Both the position numbers and the translations under genes were made by a program. From Acidobacteriota bacterium (GTDB taxonomy: Bacteria > Acidobacteriota > Blastocatellia > RBC074), in NCBI GenBank assembly GCA_018268995.1, contig JAFDVL010000007.1, positions 1 through 64,000 on the forward strand: a DNA stretch of 64,000 nt. Reading direction: 5' to 3'. Below the pieces are notes generated by a model. That model was not told where the DNA came from. It saw nothing but the letters and a program-made list of their open reading frames with translations, and searched no databases. Numbering within the stretch: the stretch's first letter is position 1; every line of letters begins with the position of its first letter. Shown here piece after piece: positions 26,306 to 36,200 of the stretch.

Positions 26306-26420
26306 TGTGTTCTCCGATTGGTCTAGGCAGGGAATTAGTTTTTATCGGCGAAACCTGTAACGTTATTTTATCACTTACTTGAAGCTGTATTGATTTTCGA
26401 TAACCCAGTAGGAGAACTCC

Positions 26421-28862
26421 ATGCAAATCTTGCTACAAGACTTTCGCTATAGTCTTCGTCGTCTGCGTAAAAGCCCAGGCTTTGCTGCGATTGCGATTCT
26501 GTCGCTTGCGCTAGGCATCGGTGCTAACACGGCAATCTTCAGCCTTGTCAACACGGTCTTATTTCGTCCTTTGCCGGCGGTGGATGCGCCAGAGCAACTG
26601 GTTACTCTTTATGGAACGCTGAGTAATAATTTCGGGGATACAATTTATTCGTATCCCAATTACAAAGATTTCCGCGACCGGAACGAGGTTTTTTCCGGCT
26701 TACTGGCGTATCGCTTTGTTCCGATGAGTCTGAGTCATCAGGGCAATAGTGAGCGGATTTGGAGTTATCTCGTTTCTGGGAATTATTTCGATGTGCTGGG
26801 CGTTAAGCCGCTGCTTGGTCGGACGTTTCAAGCGGATGAGGATCGCACGCGTAAGTCGCATCCGGTTGCGGTTATGAGTTATGGGACGTGGCAAAAACGA
26901 TTTGCTTCAGACCCTGGTATCGTCGGGAAAACAGTTCTCATCAACGGTAATAACTTCACCATCGTTGGTGTTATGCCAAATGATTTTGTTGGGACAGAAG
27001 TAGCTTATACACCAGAGTTTTTTGTCCCATTTATGATGGCTGAGATCATTGAGCCTGGGAACCGATATTTGGATTGTCGCGATTGCGACAACATCTTCGT
27101 CACCGGAAGATTAAAACCAGGTATCACCCGCGAACAAGCGAACGCTTCGTTGCAATCTTTGATGCAGCAGATGGCCAAGGAAAATCCAAAAGAGAACGAA
27201 GGCCGTGGCGTGAAAGTGCTGTCAGTGGGCCTGTTTTTACCAAGTATCCGCAATGGTGTCATGAGCTTTTCCTGGATTTTAATGGCGGTCGTCGGACTGG
27301 TTTTGCTCATTGCCTGTGTGAATTTGGCGAACCTTTTGTTGGCGCGGGCAACGGAACGTAAAAAAGAAATCGCGGTTCGACTGGCATTGGGCGCGAATCG
27401 CTGGCGGCTGATTCGTCAATTGCTGACGGAAAGTTTGTTGCTTTCAATTATGGGCGGTGGTTTAGGCGTGTTGTTGGCGTTCTGGATCAATGATTTCGTC
27501 GCCCGAATCAGCCTGCCAATGGATGTCAAGCTGACGTTTGATTTGCGAATTGACGGGCGTGTCCTGATATTTGCAATTGGAGTTTCATTGCTGACCGGCC
27601 TGTTGTTTGGTCTATTGCCTGCACTGCAAGCAACCAAGCCTGAATTGGTGCCTGCGCTGAAAGACGATCCCTCCGGTGGAGGAGTTCGTCGCTCTTTCGT
27701 CCGAAATTCGCTGGTAGTCGCACAAATGTCTCTCTCTGTTCTGTTGTTAATTTGTGCCGGGCTCATGGTTCGGAGCTTACAGGCTGCACAAAAAATGCGA
27801 CCGGGTTTCAATCCTGAAAATGCGGTGGCGATGACGTTTGATGTGGGGTTGCAGGGGTACGATGAAGCGCGAGGCCGAGCCTTTCACAAACAGGTTTTGG
27901 ATCGGGTGCGTAGTTTGCCGGGCGTGAAATTTGCCTCCCTGGTATCGTCCCTTCCTCTCGCTCTGAATTTCAACAACAGCACGATTTACATTGAAGGCCA
28001 GCCTCCCGCTAGTTCGGCAAAACAACCACTCGCTGTTGCAAATTCCGTAATGCCTGATTATTTCAATACGATGAGCATCGCTTTGCGCGGGCGTGATTTT
28101 ACTGAGCGGGATAAAGACCGTGAATCCAGAGTCGTGATTGTGAATGAAACTTTTGCCAAGCGCTTTTGGCCCGGCCAGGAGGCGATTGGCAAGCGCTTCA
28201 ACTTCAGTGGGCCAACCGATCCGCTTTGGGAAATTATTGGGATTGCCGGTGATGGAAAATATGAGTCCCTCGGAGAAGAGCAAAAGATTGCCTTTTATCG
28301 CCCAATGATGCGCGACTATACAACCTGGACTTCACTGGTTGCTCGCACCAATGGCGATCCAGTGCCAATCATCAGCTCCATCCGCAACGAAATCCGAAGC
28401 CTTGATGCAACGCTGCCAATCTCAGGCGTCAAAACGTTACAGGAACACATGAATGTGCCTCTCTTTCCGGCCCGCGTCGCCGCTACAATTCTAGGGAGCT
28501 TTGGCCTACTCGCCCTCATTTTGGCTGCGATTGGAATATACGGTGTGATGAGCTATGCCGTCTCGCAGCGAACGCGCGAAATTGGCATTCGGATGGCGCT
28601 GGGTGCTTTAAAGGGCGATGTCCTGAAAATGGTTGTCGGACAAGGGCTGAAGCTTGTTTTGATCGGCGTTTTGATCGGCCTTGGCTCTGCGTTATTCCTG
28701 ACGCGTTTTCTCTCTGCGGTTCTTTATGGCGTGAGTGCGACTGATGTCATCACTTTTGTGACGATTCCTGTTTTGCTGGCATTGATTGCTTTGCTTGCCT
28801 GCTACCTCCCGGCTTATCGGGCTGCACAGGTAGACCCAATTAAGGCTTTGCGATATGAGTGA
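26421..28862 (+). CDS. orphan FtsX/MacB-type ABC permease (ADOP family)
   Basis: An 813-residue protein with the same duplicated layout as the permease at 9359. The N-terminal signature reads DFRYSLRRLRKSPGFAAI, then LGIGANTAIFSLVNTVLFRP. Two large periplasmic domains (about 48-245 and 440-665) alternate with two FtsX helix groups (about 275-400 and 690-805). The C-terminus is PAYRAAQVDPIKALRYE, a variant of the ARRATKVDP ending of its paralogues. TAGGAG lies shortly before the ATG. No ATPase is adjacent. The gene ends at a strong terminator. Confidence 0.92.
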   Translation: MQILLQDFRYSLRRLRKSPGFAAIAILSLALGIGANTAIFSLVNTVLFRPLPAVDAPEQLVTLYGTLSNNFGDTIYSYPNYKDFRDRNEVFSGLLAYRFVPMSLSHQGNSERIWSYLVSGNYFDVLGVKPLLGRTFQADEDRTRKSHPVAVMSYGTWQKRFASDPGIVGKTVLINGNNFTIVGVMPNDFVGTEVAYTPEFFVPFMMAEIIEPGNRYLDCRDCDNIFVTGRLKPGITREQANASLQSLMQQMAKENPKENEGRGVKVLSVGLFLPSIRNGVMSFSWILMAVVGLVLLIACVNLANLLLARATERKKEIAVRLALGANRWRLIRQLLTESLLLSIMGGGLGVLLAFWINDFVARISLPMDVKLTFDLRIDGRVLIFAIGVSLLTGLLFGLLPALQATKPELVPALKDDPSGGGVRRSFVRNSLVVAQMSLSVLLLICAGLMVRSLQAAQKMRPGFNPENAVAMTFDVGLQGYDEARGRAFHKQVLDRVRSLPGVKFASLVSSLPLALNFNNSTIYIEGQPPASSAKQPLAVANSVMPDYFNTMSIALRGRDFTERDKDRESRVVIVNETFAKRFWPGQEAIGKRFNFSGPTDPLWEIIGIAGDGKYESLGEEQKIAFYRPMMRDYTTWTSLVARTNGDPVPIISSIRNEIRSLDATLPISGVKTLQEHMNVPLFPARVAATILGSFGLLALILAAIGIYGVMSYAVSQRTREIGIRMALGALKGDVLKMVVGQGLKLVLIGVLIGLGSALFLTRFLSAVLYGVSATDVITFVTIPVLLALIALLACYLPAYRAAQVDPIKALRYE

Positions 28863-28890
28863 TGCGCCGACACCTTATTGGTAGGCGATG

Positions 28891-28948
28891 ATAGGGCTGG
28901 AAATCTCAAAATTTCCAATGGAAAGAAGAGCTTCCAGCCCTATTTTTC
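28891..28948. terminator. bidirectional hairpin terminator
   Basis: ATAGGGCTGGAA (28891-28902) pairs exactly with TTCCAGCCCTAT (28932-28943), followed by a five-T run on the plus strand. It lies between the convergent stops at 28862 and 28963. Confidence 0.85.
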
Positions 28949-28962
28949 ATCCTCCGATGCCA

Positions 28963-31900
28963 TTACTTCATGCTAATGCGTACGGGGTTCGCGGCCTTGT
29001 CATCTACGATCAATTCAATCGTAACTTCACCGCGTCCTGCCAGTGCTTTGGGTAACCTAACGTTGATCTGATCCAGCCCAATAAATTGCCCTTGTGGCCC
29101 GGCATATTCGACTTGAGCTTCAATACCAGCAATCAAAACTTTCACATTCGCAAGGGAACTGCGATTCCGTAGTCCTGTGGCATACAAGGTCAGGAATGCC
29201 GGATCGTTGCTGACATCTATCGGATTGGCAAGAAATCGTCCCGCCGTTGCATCGAATCGTGCGACGACGCTTCTGACCTGCGAATTATCAGGACGCACAT
29301 AAATGACCTCTGCGGCGGCTACTCCTTTACCCGTAGCGTCTGCCGAAAAGATACCCGGCGCGACTCCACTGATATTCAGTAAGCCCTTTGTTTCAACTCC
29401 ATCCCGATTGGTGATCGTGACGGTTGCGATGCCTTCTGCCAGTCCAGACGGAATCTGATAATTGATCTGATTCGGGGAAACAAAGAACAATGGCGCATCC
29501 ATTTCCCGCCCTTTGCTATCGGTGATTTTAACTTGAGAGCCGCCCAACAAGATGGGTAAGTGGTCGCCATTGGCAGCCTCAGTGCTCAGCGCCAGATTTG
29601 TGCTGAAGACAGAGGCAATCGAATCTGCTGCCAACTCTCCACCCAGATAATTTGCCGCGATAACGTTCGCTGCGGCGCGTCCTGCCAGCGTAATCGTGGC
29701 ATTGGCGTAATTCGCCGCAGGCAAGCCTTGCGCATAGGCGTTGGCCAGTTCACGCGGGACAAGGCTGTCGCCAAAGCTGATTTGGGTTGTTGTTTCTCCG
29801 TCACCTGCCAGCGGCATAAATCGAACGTTCAGCACCGTCCTTGTGCCCGCCACGATGGATTGTCCCACCGGCATTGCCAGTGCCAGTCCAACGCGCCCAG
29901 TTGCCAGTTCGGTGCGATTGATGCTGATGTTGGCACCGCCAGCTCCTTCGCCCGCCGTGGCATCCAGAAAACGTAACAACCTGGCGTCGTAGTTGAGGCT
30001 AAAAGAGAGGGCGTTTTCATCTCCCACTGAATCAAGCTCGATTCGTAATGTATTGACCTGATCCCGCCGGAAGCTGGCACTCGCGGCCCTGATGGTTCGT
30101 TGCGCTTCTGGGGCAAAGGCTTCGATTACGGGTGAAGCCCCAGGTAAACCTGGTGCGGGCTGGATCGGGCCACCGGCTACCACTACGGCATCCATTCCTG
30201 AAGCATAGCGGCCTGTCTGCACCCAATCTGTAATCGTGATTTTGCCATCGCCTTTGGTTTCTTTGGGAGCGCAATCCACACGTTGAAATTCGCTGCCAAG
30301 CGCGGCCTTATCCAGGCCAACAAAGAAGCGACCCGCTTGCACCCAATCCTGAATCGTGACCTTGCCGTCATTGTTGCCCAAGGGACGTGGCGCTACGTCA
30401 CCTTCATAACCCGTCAGTTTCTCAATCGTAAAATTCAATGCGTTGGAAGTTCCGCCCCCCGGCGTTGGATTGAAGACTGTCACCACAGCGGTTCCAAAAT
30501 CTGCAATATCCGCAGCCGTGATGGCAGCTTTAAGTTCCGTGCTGGAAACAAACGTCGTGCTTCGATCAGTCCCGTTCCATCGGACAACAGAACCGTTTGG
30601 CCCAACAAAGCCAGTCCCTTTTACCGTCAAGGTAAAGGCGGGGAGTGTGTTGTAGGTGGAGGGAGGATCAAGACTGGTGAGCGTCGGCAGCGGATTGTTG
30701 ATGGTGAAAACGGCGGTGTTTGATGTCCCGCCCCCTGGTGAGGGATTGGCAACTGTGATGTTGGCCGTTCCCGCTGCAACTAAATCCGAGGCCAGAATCG
30801 TGGCGTTTAATTGCGTGGCATTGACAACGGTTGTGGCGCGGTCGGTGCCATTCCACTTCACTTTTGAAGTGCTGATAAAGTTCGTGCCGTTCACCGTGAG
30901 GGTGAAGCTGGCGCTGTCTTTGAGAATTGAAGTCTGGCTCAAGGTTGTGATAGTTGGAACCGGGTTGTTAATGGCTAAATTCAGTGAACTGGTAGTGCCT
31001 CCGCCCGGTGTTGGATTGAAGACCGTGATCGCCACTGTCCCGGTATTGGCAATGTCGCTTGCTGTGATGGTGGCTTTTAATTCAGTCGCAGAAACGAAGG
31101 TTGTGGTTCGATCTGAACCATTCACGCGGACGACCGAACTGCCAACAAAATTTGTTCCGCTGACAGTGAGTGTAAATTGTGCTCCGCCAACAATGACTGT
31201 AGGCGGATTGATGCTGGCGAGTGTGGGGACGGGGTTCGTTTGCAAAATCGTGAAATCCACTTCACCAGAAAGCCCACCAGCAGGTGTTGGGTTAAATACT
31301 CGAACTTTGGCCGTGCCCGCTGTCGTAACGTCACTGGCCAGAATTTGCGCCGTGACTTGCGTCGAAGAGACAAAGGTCGTCACACGGTTTTCCCCGTTCC
31401 ACCGCACCACAGAATTGGGCACGAAGCCTGTGCCATTGACCGTCAAGGTGAATGTGCTGTTTCCCGTTGCGATGTTATTTGGCGAGAGACTGGTAATCGT
31501 TGGCGTCGGATTATTGATCGTGAAGGTACTCGCTGCTGTCGTACCACCGCCCGGCGTTGGATTGAAGACCGTCACCTCGGCTGTTCCTCCATTTGATAAA
31601 TCAGAGGCGGGAATCGTAGCCGTTAACTGAGTCGAGCTCACAAAGGTAGTTGCCCGATCAACCCCATTCCATCGAACTTTTGAAGTGCTGACGAAGTTTG
31701 TGCCGTTGACCGTCAATATAAATCCCGCGCTGCCCGTGGTTGCGGACGTCTGGCTTAGACTGGTTAGGGTGGGGAGTGGATTATTGATCGTCAAGGTCTG
31801 TGCTCCGGTTGTGCCCCCGCCCGGCCCCAGGTTCGTCACCGTGATGTTCAGCGTGCCTGCATTTGCGATTTCTGCTGCTGCCAGATTGATTGTCAGTTTG

Positions 31901-33150
31901 GTGGGATTCACAAAGCTTGTCGAACGATTCACTCCATTGACTTGCGCAATCGAAGCGTTCACAAACCCCGTCCCATTCAATGTCAAAGTGAATCCGGCGC
32001 TTCCGGCGATCACCGAAGCCGGATCAATTGAAGTGAGTGTCGGCACCGGATTGTTGATCGTAAAATTCAGCGCGCTGGTTGTCGCTCCCCCCGGTGCTGG
32101 GTTCGTCACTGTGACATTTGCATTGCCCGCAGTCGAAATGTCTGCGGCTGAAATTGTGGCTGTCACCTGCGTCGAGTTGACCAAAGTCGTAGGTCTGGCA
32201 ACGCCATTCCAGTTCACGATGGTGGTGTCATTAAAATTGGTTCCATTGACAGTCAGCGCAAATGTTGCGCCACCCGCCGTTGCCGAGGTTGGGGCAATGC
32301 CAGTCAAGGTTGGAATCGTATTGTTGATCGTGACAATTGTCGTGGCCGATGTGTCAGGTGCAGGCAGAACCGTGGTATCCGCACCGACGATTTCAATTCC
32401 AACTGGTTGATTGCCATAGCTCAGTTGCGTATTCAATCCAACTTTGAGGATGGTAAAACTTAACGTCGCAAGTTGCCTGACGCCAGCGCTGACAGTGTTG
32501 GGGCTGGGCAATGCGATGGCGAATCCCAGACGACCTTGCGCCGCTTGCAGGTTATTGAAAAGCAGTGTGCCTCCGCTCACGCCTGAACCGATTGCCGCAC
32601 TGGGAGTGCCAAGCGCAGCGGGGTCAAAATTCACGCTGAAACCAAATGCGTTTTCATTGCCGACGGCCTCATATTCAAGCGAAAGATTCAACGTGCTGCC
32701 GACGATGCTGGTTTGCACAATGCGTAAATCTCTCGCCGCTTCTGGTCGGGCTGGCGACGCTCCAAGTGGACCAGTTGGGCCGCCAGCGCCAACCAGCGGA
32801 TCAACGCCTGTTGCATAACGACCTGCTTGAACCCAATCAGCAACGGTCATTTGTCCGTCGCCTTTCGATTCCTTTGGCGCAACATCCGCACGTTGAAATT
32901 CAGCGCCAGCTTTAGGAGTTTCGACGCCTGAAACAAAGCGCCCAATCAACACCCAATCGGTGATCCCTACAGCGCCTTTGCCTGCATTGGTTCGTGTCGA
33001 AACGTCGCCTTCATAGCCTCCGATTGGGACATCATTCATTGCGCCGCGCACGGAAAGAAACAGCGAACTGCCCAGGGCAAAGACCAGAAAGGTGAGGACA
33101 ACCAGGCGGGAGGCCAGGTTAGGGAAGGATTGCGTTTTTCGATATAGCAT
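28963..33150 (-). CDS. giant exported protein: 7 IPT/TIG domains between two dockerin/cohesin-like cassettes, TIGR03437 end
   Basis: A 1395-residue protein with an N-terminal signal or membrane segment (about 14-36). A first pair of dockerin-like repeats (about 45-125) with the signature DWVQAGRY is followed by a cohesin-like beta-sandwich (about 140-275, [13 protein letters not shown]). Seven IPT/TIG immunoglobulin-like repeats of about 88 residues run from about 279 to 909. A second dockerin-like pair (about 915-995), a second cohesin-like domain (about 1005-1140) and a TIGR03437 domain (about 1160-1395, [16 protein letters not shown] and [19 protein letters not shown]) end the protein. TIGR03437 is known from Solibacter and relatives; its role is unknown. 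No LPXTG or PEP-CTERM anchor is present. A role in surface adhesion or assembly is inference. It is the last of three such genes in tandem. Confidence 0.88.
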   Translation of the reverse strand: MLYRKTQSFPNLASRLVVLTFLVFALGSSLFLSVRGAMNDVPIGGYEGDVSTRTNAGKGAVGITDWVLIGRFVSGVETPKAGAEFQRADVAPKESKGDGQMTVADWVQAGRYATGVDPLVGAGGPTGPLGASPARPEAARDLRIVQTSIVGSTLNLSLEYEAVGNENAFGFSVNFDPAALGTPSAAIGSGVSGGTLLFNNLQAAQGRLGFAIALPSPNTVSAGVRQLATLSFTILKVGLNTQLSYGNQPVGIEIVGADTTVLPAPDTSATTIVTINNTIPTLTGIAPTSATAGGATFALTVNGTNFNDTTIVNWNGVARPTTLVNSTQVTATISAADISTAGNANVTVTNPAPGGATTSALNFTINNPVPTLTSIDPASVIAGSAGFTLTLNGTGFVNASIAQVNGVNRSTSFVNPTKLTINLAAAEIANAGTLNITVTNLGPGGGTTGAQTLTINNPLPTLTSLSQTSATTGSAGFILTVNGTNFVSTSKVRWNGVDRATTFVSSTQLTATIPASDLSNGGTAEVTVFNPTPGGGTTAASTFTINNPTPTITSLSPNNIATGNSTFTLTVNGTGFVPNSVVRWNGENRVTTFVSSTQVTAQILASDVTTAGTAKVRVFNPTPAGGLSGEVDFTILQTNPVPTLASINPPTVIVGGAQFTLTVSGTNFVGSSVVRVNGSDRTTTFVSATELKATITASDIANTGTVAITVFNPTPGGGTTSSLNLAINNPVPTITTLSQTSILKDSASFTLTVNGTNFISTSKVKWNGTDRATTVVNATQLNATILASDLVAAGTANITVANPSPGGGTSNTAVFTINNPLPTLTSLDPPSTYNTLPAFTLTVKGTGFVGPNGSVVRWNGTDRSTTFVSSTELKAAITAADIADFGTAVVTVFNPTPGGGTSNALNFTIEKLTGYEGDVAPRPLGNNDGKVTIQDWVQAGRFFVGLDKAALGSEFQRVDCAPKETKGDGKITITDWVQTGRYASGMDAVVVAGGPIQPAPGLPGASPVIEAFAPEAQRTIRAASASFRRDQVNTLRIELDSVGDENALSFSLNYDARLLRFLDATAGEGAGGANISINRTELATGRVGLALAMPVGQSIVAGTRTVLNVRFMPLAGDGETTTQISFGDSLVPRELANAYAQGLPAANYANATITLAGRAAANVIAANYLGGELAADSIASVFSTNLALSTEAANGDHLPILLGGSQVKITDSKGREMDAPLFFVSPNQINYQIPSGLAEGIATVTITNRDGVETKGLLNISGVAPGIFSADATGKGVAAAEVIYVRPDNSQVRSVVARFDATAGRFLANPIDVSNDPAFLTLYATGLRNRSSLANVKVLIAGIEAQVEYAGPQGQFIGLDQINVRLPKALAGRGEVTIELIVDDKAANPVRISMK
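30420..32316 (-). repeat. seven tandem IPT/TIG domain repeats (DNA level)
   Basis: Seven units of about 264 bases encode IPT/TIG domains with recurring segments such as [24 protein letters not shown] and NPTPGGGT. The DNA repeats are diverged but close enough that recombination between units is plausible. The opposite strand stays open for long stretches here because of the composition; those frames are not genes. Confidence 0.85.
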
Positions 33151-33259
33151 GGGTGAAACTCCCTCTGATTATTTTCAGTTTGAGGTTGCGTACGGAACTA
33201 CGGGGTTTATTCCATCGTGAGGATGCACCTCGCCAACACCTTGTTCTCGTCACGCCAGA

Positions 33260-36200
33260 TTATTGAATCGAAATCCTGACAGGATTGGTGAATAACCCGT
33301 CAATTTCGAGTTCTACTGTACAGTCTCCGCGCCCCGCTAAGCCGGGCGGAAGACGTAAATTGATTTGGTCGAGGCCCACATATCTACCTTGTGGGCCAGC
33401 ATATAAAACTTCGGCTTCAATGCCGCCGATTTTCGCTTTGACGGCGCTCAAGTCGCTGCGAAACTTCAACCCAGTGCCGTAAAGGATGAGGAAGGCTTGC
33501 TCGTCGGATCGAAGCGCTATCGGATTGGCTACGAACTGGTTTGAAATCGGATCGAATGCCGCGACCCGTTCATAGCTTTCCGTTCCGCCGTTGTGAATGC
33601 GTTGGACATCCGCTGCCGCCAGCCCCTTCCCACTTGCTTCCGCCGAAAATATTCCGGGTGCGACCTGCTCAATATCTATGACGCCTCGCGAAATCAGCCC
33701 GTCTTCATTGGTGATCGTGATCGAAGCCAATCCCTCGGTGAGGCCATTGGGGAGCAGATAATTGACCTGATTCGGTGAGACGAAAAAGAGCGGAGCAGCT
33801 TTTTCATTCCCGAATTGATCTTTGATCGTGACCGTGGTTCCCCCCAATGAGGTCGGCAAGGGCAGGCTGTTTGCAGCCAGAGTCGTATTGGCCAGCTTAG
33901 TGCCAAAAGCGGAGATGATGGATTCACTTGCGGCCTGTGTGCCAGTGTAGCTCGCCGCTGAAACATGGGCAGCAGCGCGTCCGCTGATCGAGAATTCCGT
34001 TTCGGTCAAAGCAAAATGCGGCAATTCGTTGGCGAACACATCCGATGCTGCACAGGCGACAACTTGATCGTTAAAGGTGAATCGAGTGGTTATTTCCGAT
34101 TCGCCCCCCAGCGGGAAAAATTCAAGCGTCAATAATGTGATCTCTCCCGCCGGAAATGTTTGCCCGGCGGGCATCGCAAGCAGGAACCCAATGTTCCCGT
34201 TTGCGAGTTGCGTTGTATTTAAGGTCAGCGTGCTGCCTGGGAATTGTGCTGCTCGATAAAAACTCAGGAGCCTGGGATCGAAAGTAATGCTGAATCCCAA
34301 TGCATTCTCATTGCCTAACGCATTGAATCGTATCGGCAATGAATTTACTGATCCTCGAATCATCGGATGACTAACGGCACGAATCGCGGCGCTTCCTTCT
34401 ACTCGGCTGCCTGGATTCGCGCGAGCCTGAAGGGAACTGGAAAAGCTGGATGGCCCGCCCGCAGTGGCAATGGGATCAAGGCCCGCCGCATAACGCCCCG
34501 CCTGCACCCAATCCGTAATCGTAATTTTGCCATCGCCAGCTGTGGCTCTGGGGGCACAGTCTGCGCGTTGCAACTCTTCACCGGTTGCGATGCTATCTAG
34601 TCCTGCGACAAAGCGACCCATCTGTGTCCAATCCGCAATTGAGACCGAGCCATTGCCACTGGAACGGGGCGACACGTCTGCCTCCAAAGCCGCGCCGAGT
34701 TGAATCACTGCCAACGTGAACTGTGTCGTCTTTGTCGCATCACAGTTGTCAGTGGCTGTCACTGTCACAGTATAAGTACCCACCGGACCAGCATTTGAAA
34801 TGCTGATGACGCCTGACGTTGGATTCACCACAAATGACCCGGAAAACCCCGGAGCAGAGGCCACAATGCTTTTCACTATGCCGTTATCATTGGGGGCTGC
34901 ATTGGGAGAAAAATCCGTCGAATTGCCAAGATTAAGTGTGGCAAAGGAATAGGCTCCAAGCGATGGAGCGGTGTTGGAAGCAATCGTAACGGGGAGGCTC
35001 GTCGTAGCGCTGAGACCTCCAGTATCAGTAACAGTCAATGGAATGCTTGTTGCCCCCAGGCTTACGCCACATTCAACCGTGAGCTTGGCTGTAATGGTTC
35101 CATTTGAATTGGTAAGGTCTGCCAGGGTGATTCCGCTAGGCAACTCTCCGACTGTTACCGTTAAGTTCCCCATCGCTGTCTCTGCATCATTGACCGACGC
35201 AAGGGTGACAGTTTTACCTGTGCTGCCCTGCAAAATTGGAGACATCGGATTTGCCGTGATGCTCGGGGCGGTATTGGTGGAACAGGTATTCGGTGTGCAA
35301 ACAGACCCCGGCGCGATTTGGGCGCGAATCGCATAATTCCGTGTGGTCACCAGATTGAACTGTGCACCACCCAGAAAGGAATTGTACGAACGATTTTGAA
35401 TCGGTGCCGTGGTGTCTATACCCACAGGGAACACGCCGTCTTGAGGAACATGCGCAAACCCCACAACAAAATCCCCGGATGGGATCGTTCTGTTCGGAAC
35501 TGGAAAAGTAATAAATTGATTTTTGGCGGTGGTTTTGATGGGGATTTCCTGCAACGCAAGCCCATCAATATTGCTGCTTCCAGATGAATTAAATCCCATC
35601 ACCAATCGGTAATCCGTGCCAATTTCGACTGAGTTGGGAATGAATAATGTGATTGCCGTCAATGTGGCCGGATAGCTGGAAGGCGTAAGGCGATTCACGA
35701 AGTGAACCTGCGGCACACCGCTGAATCGGCTGGAGCTTTCAATCGAATTGTCATCTACCTGACTGACATATGCTCCATTGGGGATGACGGTGAAAATGCC
35801 GGATTTCGCCTCAACACAGTTGGTTTTGCTCAACGAAATCAATCCATTGACGGCCCCGGCTGGAACAGTCACCGTGATCTGGTTGTCACTGACAATGGTG
35901 AAGTTTGCATTTTGGTTATTCGCAAACTTGACCGTACTTACACCCGTAAAATTCGCTCCCGTAATTGTTACTGTTGAGCCAACAGCACCGATGACTGGCT
36001 GAATACCACTGATTGCCGGGCAGGATGAGCCGGGGGTGAGTGAAAACCTGGTATCGGAAATGTCGAAGAAGATATTGTTGGCGGCTTCGACCTTGATACG
36101 CGCCTGCGATGAGACCATTCCCGACGGAACGTTCACGTTTGCGCTGCCAGTATTAGGCACACTAGCCGCCAGCACCAATGGGAATGTCAGACCATCATCA

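Noticed and set aside
30656..32410. Long plus-strand open frames opposite the IPT/TIG repeats
   Set aside because: They lie wholly antisense to a convincing gene, show no family resemblance or start site, and mirror the repeat composition on the other strand.
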